The notes: a model not told the origin generated them from the sequence alone. A stretch of DNA of 64,000 bases from Welwitschia mirabilis (GCA_051453625.1 JBOZIK010000001.1:121750817-121814816), one strand, 5' to 3'. Shown: positions 37,585 through 47,620, counted from the first letter of the stretch. Numbers and translations: made by a program.

Positions 37585-37811
37585 CTTTTAAACCTATTGT
37601 AACGGGTCCTAATTAGACCAAGGATTTTGAACTTATGTGCGATGCTAGTAACATTGTTGTGGGTGGGGTTCTTCGTCAAAAATGCAAAAAAGATCTTAAA
37701 GTTATAACTTATCTTAGTAAAACTTTGTCTAAGACCTAATCCAACAACACTATCATTAAAAACAAAATGCTTGCCATCATCTTTTTCCTTGATTACCTTA
37801 GATACTATGTT
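37585..37811 (+). pseudogene. RNase H of gypsy copy 2 (interrupted)
   Basis: DFELMCDASNIVVGGVLRQK (from 37,622) matches PFELMCDASD.AVGAVLGQ, with the catalytic Asp in CDAS. KVITYLSKTLS and KNKMLAIIFFLDYLRYYVC follow (VI.YASRTL, EKELLA.VFA..KFR.YL). The domain breaks off at 37,811, exactly where sequence of LTR family A starts. Confidence 0.85.
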
Positions 37812-37886
37812 TGTTGCAGTGTGAATTTATGCAATCTTTTTAAGTCCTTAGGCAAAATCTGCAAATCATAATACTTATAGGAAAAC
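37812..37886. repeat. 75-bp fragment of LTR family A
   Basis: tgtgaatttatgcaatct...gtccttaggcaaaatctgcaaatc..cttataggaaaac matches 11,181-11,255, the left end of LTR family A, in the same orientation. It lies between the interrupted RNase H and the start of the minus-strand gypsy LTR. It therefore looks like a remnant of a family-A insertion into gypsy copy 2, into which the next element jumped. The rest may be hidden in the gap at 47,101. Confidence 0.65.
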
Positions 37887-40800
37887 TGTAATGTCCTTGC
37901 ATTGGAATTTTACTAGCGAATGGATGACAATTTAAAATTTATATAAGAAGATTTTGAAAAGTAATATATAAAGGCCAACTATAGACATTGAAACTATGTC
38001 ATGAAATGTTTTTTAGAGGTTTTGCATGGGTTGTTATAGTTCCAATATTTGGATTTAAATGTATTACTTTTACCTTTAACTGTAACCATTCTACTATAAC
38101 AATATTTAAGGATGGTTAATAAATTATTTTAATTTATTTTGAGTTAAATAAATCATATTGGGGGATGGGTTTATTAAAAAAGGTTTTACAAAGGTTTGAC
38201 CGCCTGACCTCTATCTTGGTTTCTTACAATCATTCACAATAACCATTGTGCCTTTATTAGATTCTATTAAGCCTAAAATTTTTGTTTTTCTATATGAAGC
38301 ATATGCTGCTGCCAGGTTCAACGTGGAGGGCAGAAAGGTTGAGACTGTGTGCACAGGACAGAAAGAAAGCATCGAGGCACCATGCGCAAATGACAGAAAG
38401 GAGGCGTCGAGGCACCACGCGCAAATGAGTGGACGAGCTTCCTGAAGAGTGCGGGCGGAGGCCCTGTATGCAGGTTGAGTGAAAACAGAGCTCGGGGGAA
38501 ACAATCACAGAGGGAGAGAGACAGATGCAGATTGGCGGTGTGCTCAGGTAGGCTATCCACGTTATAGAATGAGTAATGGATTATAGGGTAAAGCATGACG
38601 GTTTGTGGTGCACGCAGTGGTGGCAGGTCATTGCAGAAGAGGGTTATCATCGACATGCAAGAGAAGAGGGTAGGCACACAGTGTGCATGACGCGGTGGCC
38701 TACAATAGAAAGTTAGAATGTGGGAAGTTGCAGAGGATAGCTGTGGAGCACTGCGATTAGGCACTGAAGGGACTGTGAGTGCATGACATCGGGAGGTATA
38801 CCCTAGTGGAGGAAGGACAGAAGGAGGATAGTAAAGCACCGAGTGTAGATCAGGCAGCAGGTGTAACTCGTTGCGGAGGAGTTACGGTCTTATGTAATTT
38901 AGAGGGGAAGGCGAGCAGTCACGAGGGGCACACAGGGCTATGAGAGGAGACCATGACTAGAGCAACCATGACTAGAGCAAAAGAGACAGCATGCACAGCC
39001 AGTTAGCCGCAGTAGCAGGAGAAAAACACAAGGGATGGTGCAGTTTTAGGCTGGAGACAGGCATCACAAGAGAAGAACGTGGATCTCAGTGGCAGACAGA
39101 GAGCTGCAAAATGCAGGCGTAGGCCAAGGGGAGAGGTGCAAAACGAAGGAGGGCAGGCACGCAGTGAGGTGCACATGGGGGGCTCAGAGGAGGCCTGCAT
39201 TGGGATGTAACGGGATGCGCAAGGCACAGGCCTTGGCAAAGAGCTAGCGGCATGGAGGCGGAGATTCAGAAGGGCACAATCCATGGGGGAAAAGAATTTG
39301 GTTTCTTTAAAAAAAAAATTTAATGATAAAATAATGGTTGGGGTAAATAAAATGAAAAAATAAGGGTTTCAAGGACCATACTTTTTGGACTTAGGGTTGA
39401 ACTCAAGACCTCCTATCTAACAGCAAAATCGGATAACCAAATCTTTCAAGAGAGAAAGTTGACATAACTTAATAAGATTACTACAACTAAAGGATAATTA
39501 TTATAGATGGACTCCTAGTTTCATTCATTATAAGACTTCAAATGTCATATTGTAGGGCCTAACTCAACTCATCTCCTATAACTTTGACCTATAGTTCTTT
39601 ATTTTAAGGTACTTGATAAAACATTTAAATAATTTCTAGATGGCTAAAGTAAGGGTATACTTAGCATGTGTGTAAAGAGGCTATCTATTTGTTAAATTCA
39701 TAACAAGCTTGAGATCTTTCCATGAAGGAGACTTAATTCTCATCATTTCATAATATCAAGTACAAAATATTTTACTATAACATATACAAGAAGTAAAGTG
39801 TAGAAAGGGGAACACTTTAAAACCTAAAATACACTGAGATAGACTAAATATCAATTAATCAAAACAAGCTTCATTAATGGAGATTAAATCTTAGTACAGA
39901 TCACAGTTATAACTAATACATAACAGCTCAAAACTAACTCTAACTAAAACACATGCCATGCAAAAACTGGAATAAAGCATGATACAACACTGTAGATGAC
40001 TATAGAAGTAAACACAAAAGTGACATGCAGTTAACAATACCATCACTGGCTCGTCTCCCCACATGCAACATTTCCTGCACAAGCTCAGGAGGTATGAGAA
40101 CTGATTCATCATAGCTTCTAGTGTGGCCCATGACATGGAATAGATTGGGAAGGTTTCCAAGGCAAGCTAAGGTTACATAAGAAGAGACATGACCAGGACA
40201 TTCATTAGTTTAAATTATCTTCTTTGGTGATATTTCACCATATTAACACAAGTAAGCAAGTTGCACACAACCAAAAGGGACAAGATTATTTATAATAGTG
40301 TGCATATCTTTTCCTTTCTTCCTAGAGGTTCGATCCCATAACCTTAGGACTTACAATAGAGAGTTACACCCTCTGAGGTTTAAACAACTAGTTACCTCAG
40401 CTAAAATTTATAATCATAATTTTTTTTCACCAAGGTTAATAGTTAACAAGAGACTCAGGGTTTACAAGAGTTTAATCACAATAATTCAATCATGATGGAT
40501 GACATCAAGATTACTCGAGTTTCATAACAAGATCATAAGACTCATACTTAATAGACTATTAGAAGACTCACACAGGTGACAGTAATTGACTACAAGTCAT
40601 AAGAAGCGTCAACACACACATAACAGCAAGACATGCATATTACATTCATTCAAGCTACAAAATACAAGATAAAGAGTGCAACACATAAGACATACAGGTA
40701 TGTAAAAAGGGATGATTAATGAACCACACCTATCCTTAACAAAGTTCACATGCTCCTAGAGGAAATCAAGCTCCACATGGGAAAGTCACCAAATATGACT

Positions 40801-41370
40801 CTAAGGACAAGGGTTTAACTGTTTATGAAAGAGGACTAACAGTAGGATTGACAGTAAGGTGAGGTTTCAATAGATAGTTTAGGTTTCCTTAATTCTTCCT
40901 TTTCAAGTTTGGCCACTGGGCATGAATAATAACATAATATGATTTGATAAATAATTTTAACTTCATGTAATCAATAATAATCATGAACTAATACTCAAGA
41001 TTACATATAATTTCTAGTGGATGAATAAGATATACTTAAGAAAATAAATGTCAAACTATAGTTATGAGAATTATAAATTTTATTAAAAATCTGGTGTTAA
41101 CTGCAGCTAACAATTAGTCATGCATAATCAATATAAATCTTCAAATCAACTAAAATTCTAACAAGGTATTAACTCTAAGTTAATTTTCAATTAAAGGTAT
41201 AAATAATATTTTGCATTATCATAAAAGTTTACCGTTACTTTTACTTTAATTTGCTTTACTTTCAACTAGAAGATAAATTATTTATTATTTAAAAGAAAGT
41301 TTTAATATTCAATTATTTGTTAAAGAGACTAAGAAAGATTTCTAACCTTGACAGAAATTTGGATGTGACA
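37887..41370 (-). repeat. 3' LTR of the Tekay-like gypsy element
   Basis: The boundaries come from TGTAATGTCC at 37,887 (shared with 45,760) and the complement of TGTCACATCC at 41,361-41,370 beside the PPT, giving 3.48 kb, a size usual for del/Tekay LTRs. The part 38,300-39,290 is strikingly GC- and CpG-rich compared with the window and with its partner LTR. It contains a 35-bp tandem pair at 38,357-38,426 and a doubled accatgactagagca at 38,950-38,980. Compared with the other LTR it lacks about 160 bp at 38,580. Open frames on both strands here are by-products of the GC-rich composition. Confidence 0.85.
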
Positions 41371-41388
41371 AATCCCTCCCTCTTAAGA
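41371..41388 (-). promoter_or_regulatory. Polypurine tract of the Tekay-like element
   Basis: On the minus strand this reads cttaagagggagggatt directly before TGTCACATCC, the 3' LTR start. It primes plus-strand cDNA synthesis and fixes the orientation. Confidence 0.85.
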
Positions 41389-41399
41389 GGTTTTCTCCT

Positions 41400-41750
41400 A
41401 AAAATAAGCTAGCAACTTAGGTCTTCACTACAAGATGTCATCCTTTATCTCCCAAGTTGCCTCGTTTTTTGTTTGTCCTGATTACTTAACCTTTTATAAT
41501 TTAATTGTTTTCCCTTAAAGTACCATCTCCTTTTGATCGAGTAATTTCACTGGTTGAGATTTTATTAAATAGTTAGGAAGAATGGTGACATCCTGATCTA
41601 GGATGATCTTCATCCCATTAGTGACACATTTCCTCAAAAACAATATATGGAAGGCATTATGTAGCTTGGATAAGTGTGGAGGTAAGGCTAACTCATAAGC
41701 CATAGACTCAACTCTACAAATCACCTAGTAGGATTCAATAAATCTTGGGG
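41400..41750 (-). pseudogene. Integrase C-terminus with chromodomain-like end
   Basis: The open piece 41,515-41,724 reads RVESMAYELALPPHLSKLHN, AFHILFLRKCV and LIKSQPVKLLDQKEMVL. This is the Tekay/del pattern RVG.VAYRLALPP.LS.VHDVFHVS.LRKY, then QPV.ILDR.E..L. Beyond the stop, GKTIKL and NEATWEIKDDIL (about 41,430-41,500) match the K.I..VKV.W......EATWE.E closing block of chromoviral integrases. The region tethers the integration complex to chromatin in intact relatives. Confidence 0.85.
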
Positions 41751-41759
41751 CTAACTTTT

Positions 41760-42640
41760 CTTTCTTATCAAACTTAAACACTCCCTTAAAGGGAGAATAT
41801 TTGATAAACACATGATCACCTTCTTGAAATTCTAGTTGTCTTTTGTGCTAATTTGCATACTTCTCTTACCTATCTTTCACTGCTTGAAGCCTTTTCCTGA
41901 TTTGCTTAATTCTTTCTTCCAACTATTGGGTGAAGGGAACTTGTAACAATATTTTATCTAAAGCATCAAACCAAGAAGATGGAGTCCTACATACCCTTTC
42001 ATACAAGGCCTCAAACGGAGCACATCAAATAGATTTTTGATAGCTATTGTTATAAGTGAACTCCACTAATGGAAAATGATATATCCATGAACCACTAACA
42101 ATCTAAAATAATAATTCTTAACAAGTCCTCCAAAATTTGATTTATCCTCTTAGTTTATCCATCAGTTTGGGGATGAAAAGTTATACTCAAATTTAGCTTC
42201 ATTCTCAACTCCTTATGAAAAGCAGTTCAAATTTGGATGTGAACTTACTATCTCTATATGAAATTATTACCTTAGGAATTTCATGTGATCTAATAATACT
42301 TCTGACACATACTCTAGTCATTTTCTTAGCTGTATCTATCATCTCCATTAGATAGAAGTAAGTACTCTTCATCAAAAGGTCTATTATAACAAAGATAGAA
42401 TCATATCCTTCCTTCATCTTGGGTAAACCTATAATAAAATCAATACTTATGATTTTCCCACTTTCACTCTGGACATTATGAGGATAAAGAAGTCCTACTG
42501 GATGCTTATGCTTAGCCTTAACTAACTGATAAGTCATATAGTTATCTACAAATTTAGCTATCTTTGATTTCATTCCTAGCCACTAATAGAACTGCTTAAT
42601 ATTTCTATACATCTTATTAACTCTTGGGTAGATGGCATAT
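41760..42640 (-). pseudogene. Integrase core of the Tekay-like element (broken)
   Basis: The open piece 42,205-42,573 starts MKSKIAKFVDNYMTYQLVKA (HHCC finger end, with the Cys of C..CQ changed to Tyr). It continues SIDFIIGLPKMKEGYDSIFV (first catalytic Asp kept), IDLLMKSTYFYLM, and IPKVIISYRDSKFTSKFELL, where the second catalytic Asp of SDRD is changed to Tyr. The Glu-containing part near 42,000-42,150 is frameshifted, with QTDGQ-like remnants not readable. The part at 41,760-41,990 holds the GPY-adjacent region (EFQEGDHVF on the minus strand near 41,815). Confidence 0.87.
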
Positions 42641-42747
42641 TCAGTTGCATGAAACTCCTCAAAAATTAAATTCTTAACTCTAACCACATTAAGAACCATA
42701 ATTTTTTCTAAATGGAATACCAAATCACTTGTTGAAATGGTGAATCC

Positions 42748-43265
42748 TTACAACCCAACTTCTCTCACCCTTTTACATAAAGGGAAATTCTGTTGCACTT
42801 CTAAGATTATGCTACGCAGCTCATTGTCCACCCTTAAATTATGGAGTGTATGTCTTCTTCTATTCAAGGCATTACCTACTACATTCATCTTTCTTGTAGG
42901 ATAATTCATTGTAATATCATAATCTTGCAAAATTCTACCCAAGGCCTTTGCCTAAGGTTTAGATTTGGTTGCGTATGAATGTACTTCAAGCTCTTATGAT
43001 TAGTCCAAATCTCAATCTGCTCAACATAGAGATAGTGCCTCCAAATTTTCAATGCATGAATAACTACTACTAGCTCCAAGAAATGAACAAGATAATTTTT
43101 CTCATGATTCTTTAGCTCCCTAGAAGCATAAGCTATCATCTTATCATCTTGCATTAAGACCACTCCTAAGCCTTCACTTGAGCATTTGTATAAACTATAT
43201 ATGGCTTTTTGAGTTCTAGAATCCTCAAAGACTGGTGCTAAGACAAGAATTGTCTTAAGTATCTA
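42748..43265 (-). pseudogene. RNase H of the Tekay-like element (one frameshift)
   Basis: The open piece 42,906-43,163 reads VLMQDDKMIAYASRELKNHE, KNYLVHFLELVVVIHALKIW and RHYLYVEQIEIWTNHKSLKY, then LNLRQRPWVEF. The next piece, 42,748-42,942, continues after a frameshift with LQDYDITMNYPTRKMNVVGN. Together they match the plant gypsy order GCVLMQ...IAYASRQLK.HE.NYPTHDLELAAVVFALK.WRHYLYG..., FTDHKSLKY, LNLRQRRW, DYD..I.YHPGKANVVADALSR. The catalytic Asp in TDHKS is Asn here (TNHKS). Confidence 0.9.
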
Positions 43266-43299
43266 GAAAACCTCATCACACTAATTAGTTCATTAAAAC

Positions 43300-44080
43300 T
43301 ACTTATTCTTTTATAGCAACAAATTCAAGGGGGATGCTACCTTATAAAAATTCTTTATAAACCTTCTATAATATCTGGCAAGATTAAGAAAGCTTTTAAC
43401 TTTTGATAATGATTTAGGCTTAGGCCATTCCACAACAGCTTAAACTTTATCCTCATCCATACTAATTCCTTTCTCAGAAATCACATGACCCATAAATTTA
43501 AATTTGAATAGCCAAAACTCGCACTTATTGGGATTTGCATAAAAAATATTCCTTCATAAGGTATCAAACACTATTCTCAGATGCTTCTCATGAGCTTCCT
43601 TAATCAGAAAATATACCAAGTTGTCCTTAAGAAAAAATACCACAAAATCATCCAAATAAGCTCTAAAAATGCCAGTCATCACTATCATAAAATCTATAGG
43701 TGAATTGGTAAGGCCAAACGAAACTACTCAAAATTCATAGTGCTCATACCTGGTTTAAAAAGCTATTTTAAAAACATCTCCTTCCTTGATCCTAAGTTAA
43801 TGATATCCTGACTTAAGATCAATCTTAGAGAAAACTCAAGCACACTTAAGTTGATCAAACAAATCCTCTATCTAGGGCAAGGAATAAATATTTCTTACTG
43901 TAATTTTATTCAACATTTTCTAGCCTACACCACAAGCTCAAGCATTCATACTTCTTTTTAACGAAAAGAACTGGTTCTCACCATGAAGAGGTACTTAGTT
44001 TAATTAAATTCGTATCTAGAAGTGTAGTTATCTAAATCTCCAACTTAGCTAGCTCCATAGGAGACATCCTATACTGTGCC
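43300..44080 (-). pseudogene. Reverse transcriptase of the Tekay-like element (broken)
   Basis: On the minus strand, TRYEHYEF and FGLTNSPIDFM (around 43,690-43,760) are [42 protein letters not shown] (43,610-43,670) is VFRPYLD.FVVVFIDDILIYS with the catalytic FIDD changed to FLKD. EYFLCKSQ and the complement of cgcacttattgggatttgca (LYANPNKCEFW) follow at about 43,510. The region is close to full length but needs several frames to read. Confidence 0.85.
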
Positions 44081-44740
44081 TTAGAGATTAGTTCTGCATC
44101 AAGCTTAAGAGTTATCTTAAAATCCTCATTTGTAGTGGGAGAGATAACCTGGTAATTATTTAGAAAAAAAGATCAGCATATTCCTTTACCACTGGAATAT
44201 CTATTACCTTTGTCTAGAATTGTAGAGAAGACAAGAACCTAACTATCCCAAAGGTACCTTGACTATGTACTTCTTTCATCATCTGCTTCTTGCTTATTAA
44301 TCTTCCCATAGCGAGAGTAGAGATGATGGATAGCTAAAACTTCTACGCATTTGCTTTTATCACTAAAACCTATCTAGAGAAATAATCAATTTGAGTCCTA
44401 TTTTCTTGAAGCTAAGTTGTGCTCAAGATAACATCAAAATGTTTCAATTCTAGAATTAGAAATTTTGTCCTAGAACATATGACTTCCAACTATAATATCA
44501 AATCAAGGGATTTTGTCAAAACCCTTCACTGAACTATCATTAAGAAGTTCCATTAACACTCTATTTTTAATATGTATTATAGTAAAAAATCATTGAGACA
44601 TCTCAAAAGATATGAATGAATCTTTATCTTTAGGGTTTAATAAAATTTTAATGAAAATATTAAATATAGTATCTGTTGTTTCCAAGATCATAGATGGTTT
44701 TACCTCTTCTCTGGATATAGATGCATATAGCTTCTTGACA
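44081..44740 (-). other. Protease region of the Tekay-like element (barely readable)
   Basis: It lies between RT and the gag zinc knuckle, where the aspartic protease should be. I could not point to a convincing D-S/T-G motif. The open frame at 44,612-44,794 is on the opposite strand and is not a gene. Confidence 0.4.
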
Positions 44741-44759
44741 TCAATTATTTCCTACTACT

Positions 44760-45720
44760 CTCTTCTTCTCTTGGGACAGTGCTTGATCATATGAGGTCCT
44801 CCATATTTATAACATCTAGTAGCCTTGTAATTCTATAGTTTCATTCCCGTAACTAAAGACGATGATGCCATAAGTCTCTTGCCTCTTCCCTAGGACTGTT
44901 CGGTCTCCAATTTATTACTTAATAGCCTCATATTAACCTCTAGCTTTACTTGCTTTTGGGTTACTGTAAAAGGACATCTTCCTAGTTTAGTTTCTCCTTT
45001 GCTCCTGGGGATTTCCTCATTTATCATAGAAATTTATACTACTAGACTAGGATTCCTCATCTAGCCTTTTATTTCCAATGCTTCTGCAAAAGTCCTTAGC
45101 TAAAAAAATCTAACCTATATTTGAATAATAGGATGCGAATTAGTCACAAGCCTTTGATTTTTAACTGTTTGATTGTGGGCTATCTTCAGCACATACCTCA
45201 AGAACTGCATAAATTTATTCTCATACAGAGCTACTAATACTGACCTCTATCTAAGATTGTAGAATACTTATGCTTTAGCATTTCTATAAAACTCCAATAT
45301 GAATCTAGCTTAGAAGTTCTCCTTAAAGAATTTTCAAGGAACCTAATTAGAAAGTGTGTGTTATGCCTTTTCTGCATCCCACCAAAACGCTGCACCTTTT
45401 CATAACTAGTGCATAATTAAGGTGGCCAAATAACTCTAACTATTTATTAATGTAAATTAATTAGGCCTTAGCTTCGACTGTATTATTCACTCCTTCAAAG
45501 AGTGGGGGATTTACTTGCTAAAAGTGCATCATCAAGATTTGAGTTGCTTCCTCATAATTTCTACCATCTCTCCTATTCTGAAGCCCTTTTATAATATGAT
45601 TCATCATGATCACCAAGAATCTCACATTATCAAAGGGTGGTCATATAGCTCTTCCAAGTGTCATTTGTCCTACCAGAATAAAAAAACACTCAAGATGAAT
45701 ACTAAGATAAAATTCATGAA
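44760..45720 (-). pseudogene. gag of the Tekay-like element with zinc knuckle (broken)
   Basis: Minus-strand reading near 45,440-45,350 gives AAFWWDAEKA and FKENFXARFI, then LVALYENKFMQFLRYV (about 45,200; the gag FT.LSRYAP-like block). After a basic linker, TRCYKYGGPHMIKHCPKR (44,770-44,817) is a CCHC zinc knuckle CX2CX4HX4C with the second Cys changed to Tyr. The order is normal for chromoviral gag. The N-terminus near the PBS is not clean, and no start codon is proposed. Confidence 0.8.
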
Positions 45721-45737
45721 TTAATTTTAACTTTTCA

Positions 45738-45756
45738 ACCTAGAGATTTGATACCA
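45738..45756 (-). promoter_or_regulatory. PBS of the Tekay-like element (tRNA-Met type)
   Basis: On the minus strand TGGTATCAAATCTCTAGGT begins 3 bp from the LTR end (CATTACA). It matches the initiator tRNA-Met complement TGGTATCAGAGC.AGG with small changes. This proves that the right-hand LTR is the 5' LTR. Confidence 0.85.
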
Positions 45757-45759
45757 AAA

Positions 45760-47100
45760 TGTAATGTTCTTGCATTGGAATTTTACTAACAAATGGATGA
45801 TAATTTAAAATTTATATAAGAACAATTTGATTAGTAATATGTAAAGGCCAACTATAGACATTAAAACTATGTCATGAAATATTTTTTAGAGAGGTTTTAC
45901 ATGGGTTTTTATAGTTCCAATATTTGGATTTAATTTTATTGCTTTTATCTGCTCCTTTAATGGTAACCATTCTACTACAATAATATTTAGGGATGGTGAA
46001 TAAATCATTTTAATTGATTTTGAGTTAAATATATCATATTGGAAGATTGGTTATTAAAAATGTTTTATAGAGGTTTGACCCTGTGACCTCTAACTTGGTG
46101 TCTTATAGTCAATCACAATAATCCTTATGCCTTTATTAGCTTCTGTTAAGCCTAATGTTCTTATTTTTCTATGTTAAGGATGTGCTGCTACCAGGTTCAA
46201 TGTAGAGGGCAGAAAGGTTGTGATTGTGCACACAAGATAGGAAGAAGGCATTAAGGCACCATGTGCAAATGAGTGGATAGGCTTCTTGAAAAGTGTGGGG
46301 GAAGGTTTTGTATGTAGGTTTAGTGAAAATAGAGCTTGGGAAAAATAATAATGGAGAAAAAGAGACAAATGCAGATTGGCAATGTGCTTAGGTAGAGAAT
46401 CCACATTATAGAATAGGTGATGGATTGCATGAAGAAGCTAAAATGCCTCCCCAGTCTTATTTAATTTGTGTACATCATGCATTAGGGTGAGAACATGTGG
46501 TAGATAATTTCAAACTTGTGGCGTGCATTTCAATTGGATACCTCATTTAATATAAGATAGAAGGTTGTTTAGCCCACTCCTAGATTGCAAGGTAGGGCAT
46601 GATGGTTTATGGCATGCATGATGGTGGTAGATCATTATGGAAGGGAACCGTGGTTGGCACATAAGGAAGAAGGATAGGTTCATGATGTGTGCGACATGAT
46701 GACCTGCAACAGAAAGTCAGAACATAGGAAATTGCAGAGGGCATCTACAAAGCATCATAATTGGGTGCTGAAGGGACTATGAGTGCATGACATTGGGAGG
46801 TATAATTGGGTGGAGAAAGGACAGAAGGAGAGAGGTGCAGAATAAAGGAAGATGAGCATGTAATGAGACACATGTGGGGGATTTAGAGGAGGCCTACATT
46901 AGGCCACAGTGGGATGCACAAGGCATAGGCCTCGACAAAGAGCGAGCAACATGGTGACAAAGATTTAGAAGGGGGCAGTTCATGGGGAGAAGAATTTGGT
47001 TTTCAAAAAAAAAAAAAAAAAAATTAATGATGAAATAATGGTTGGGATAAATTTAAAAAAAAATATATTTTCAAATACCATACTTTTTAGAATAGGGGTT
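45760..47100 (-). repeat. 5' LTR of the Tekay-like element (cut by assembly gap)
   Basis: Collinear with 37,887-39,406 from TGTAATGTTC onward. It has lost most CpGs (cgcaaatg to tgcaaatg, gacgcggtgg to gacatgatga). It keeps about 160 bp at 46,423-46,589 that the other LTR lacks, flanked by gattgca on both sides. It lacks about 307 bp (38,823-39,130 in the partner), with GGAG microhomology at the joint near 46,830. The sequence stops in the N run at the point matching about 39,406, so about 1.96 kb of LTR are missing. Confidence 0.85.
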
Positions 47101-47200
47101 NNNNNNNNNNNNNNNNNNNNNNNNNNNNNNNNNNNNNNNNNNNNNNNNNNNNNNNNNNNNNNNNNNNNNNNNNNNNNNNNNNNNNNNNNNNNNNNNNNNN
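47101..47200. other. 100-N assembly gap inside an LTR
   Basis: Exactly 100 Ns, the usual placeholder for a gap of unknown size. Left of it is the Tekay-like 5' LTR; right of it is the 3' LTR tail of the enclosing gypsy copy 2. The gap should therefore contain the rest of the Tekay-like LTR and whatever remained of gypsy copy 2 and the family-A fragment. Confidence 0.9.
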
Positions 47201-47457
47201 TTTTCCATGTAAAATCAAGAAGAATGCAATAATCACATAAGAAAAATAATATTAATGTAACTATTAAAGATCATTCTGGAGGATTATAAAATAATATTAT
47301 GTCTTTTACAAAATGAAGTACTTAAAAGTAAAAAAATTTTCATAATACAATGTTATCTTAATAAACATAATATCTATATTAACTTGAGAACTTCATAAAA
47401 TTATTTTAATTAAGTTTTTAAGCTAAATCCTTGGACTTGAAAAATTTGGACATGACA
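47201..47457 (+). repeat. 3' LTR remnant of gypsy copy 2
   Basis: Ends ttggacttgaaaaatttgga followed by catgaca, homologous to the end of the 5' LTR at 33,341. It is followed by the TATCT target-site copy and the resumed copia LTR. Confidence 0.75.
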
Positions 47458-47620
47458 TATCTAGATGTTTTAGAAGAAGCAATTCTCTATTTGTAGACGT
47501 ACCTAGCTTGGAAAACCACATTATCTTGATAAGATGTTCTATTGTGCATTTTCATTCTATCTAGTTTAAATTTTATTTGATGGAACTCACTCACATCTCT
47601 TCTCTGAGTTTAATTAATCT
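47458..47620 (+). repeat. 3' LTR of copia copy 2, final part
   Basis: gtagacgtacctagcttgga, then tagtttaaattttatttgatggaact and tctctgagtttaattaatct, match 25,310-25,440 of the 5' LTR (gtggatgtacctaggttggg, tagtttaaattttttttattggaact, tttgatttcaatcaatct). This is the far half of the LTR left behind at 31,633. Confidence 0.82.

Larger units (their letters stand above)
37887..47100 (-). mobile_element. Ty3/gypsy element, Tekay/del-like chromovirus, minus strand
   Basis: Two related LTRs (37,887-41,370, and 45,760 to the gap) flank minus-strand gag with a zinc knuckle, protease/RT, RNase H, integrase and a chromodomain-like tail. The PBS lies just inside the right LTR and the PPT just inside the left LTR, so the right LTR is the 5' LTR. 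The right LTR runs into the N gap, so the true end and the target-site duplication are not visible; the left flank is aaaac. All frames are broken. Confidence 0.88.
31634..47457 (+). mobile_element. Ty3/gypsy element, Athila/Tat-like, copy 2, inserted in the copia LTR and itself interrupted
   Basis: The element starts TATGACATCC at 31,634 and ends GGACATGACA at 47,457. It is flanked by TATCC (31,629-31,633) and TATCT (47,458-47,462), a 5-bp target-site duplication with one C-to-T change. It contains a 5' LTR, leader, gag, protease, RT and RNase H on the plus strand up to 37,811. There a foreign LTR fragment and a whole minus-strand gypsy element intervene. Only the last 257 bp of its 3' LTR are present after the N gap. 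Integrase is not seen and could lie in the gap or be lost. Confidence 0.8.
24035..47620 (+). mobile_element. Ty1/copia element, SIRE-like, copy 2, with nested insertions in its 3' LTR
   Basis: Best preserved element of the window. Layout: 5' LTR 24,035-25,434, PBS 25,445, gag, protease, integrase, RT, RNase H, a non-coding spacer with two GGGGGAG tracts, and a 3' LTR from about 30,177. The 3' LTR is cut at 31,633 and its last part resumes at 47,458. The element proper is thus about 7.7 kb and the rest is later insertions. Coding frames contain many stops but long stretches are still readable. The RNase H motif GSCCAQLLWMKQ and the spacer layout suggest the Sirevirus group. Confidence 0.88.

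Noticed and set aside
38211-39284. Several long overlapping open frames on both strands (65 to 173 codons)
   Set aside because: They lie inside the GC-rich part of an LTR, where stops are rare by composition. The same region in the partner LTR does not keep the frames, and the products are Cys/Ser/Leu/His-rich with no domain.
39891-40160. 89-codon minus-strand open frame rich in Cys and Leu
   Set aside because: Inside the Tekay-like LTR. An LTR-encoded protein is not expected and no domain is visible.
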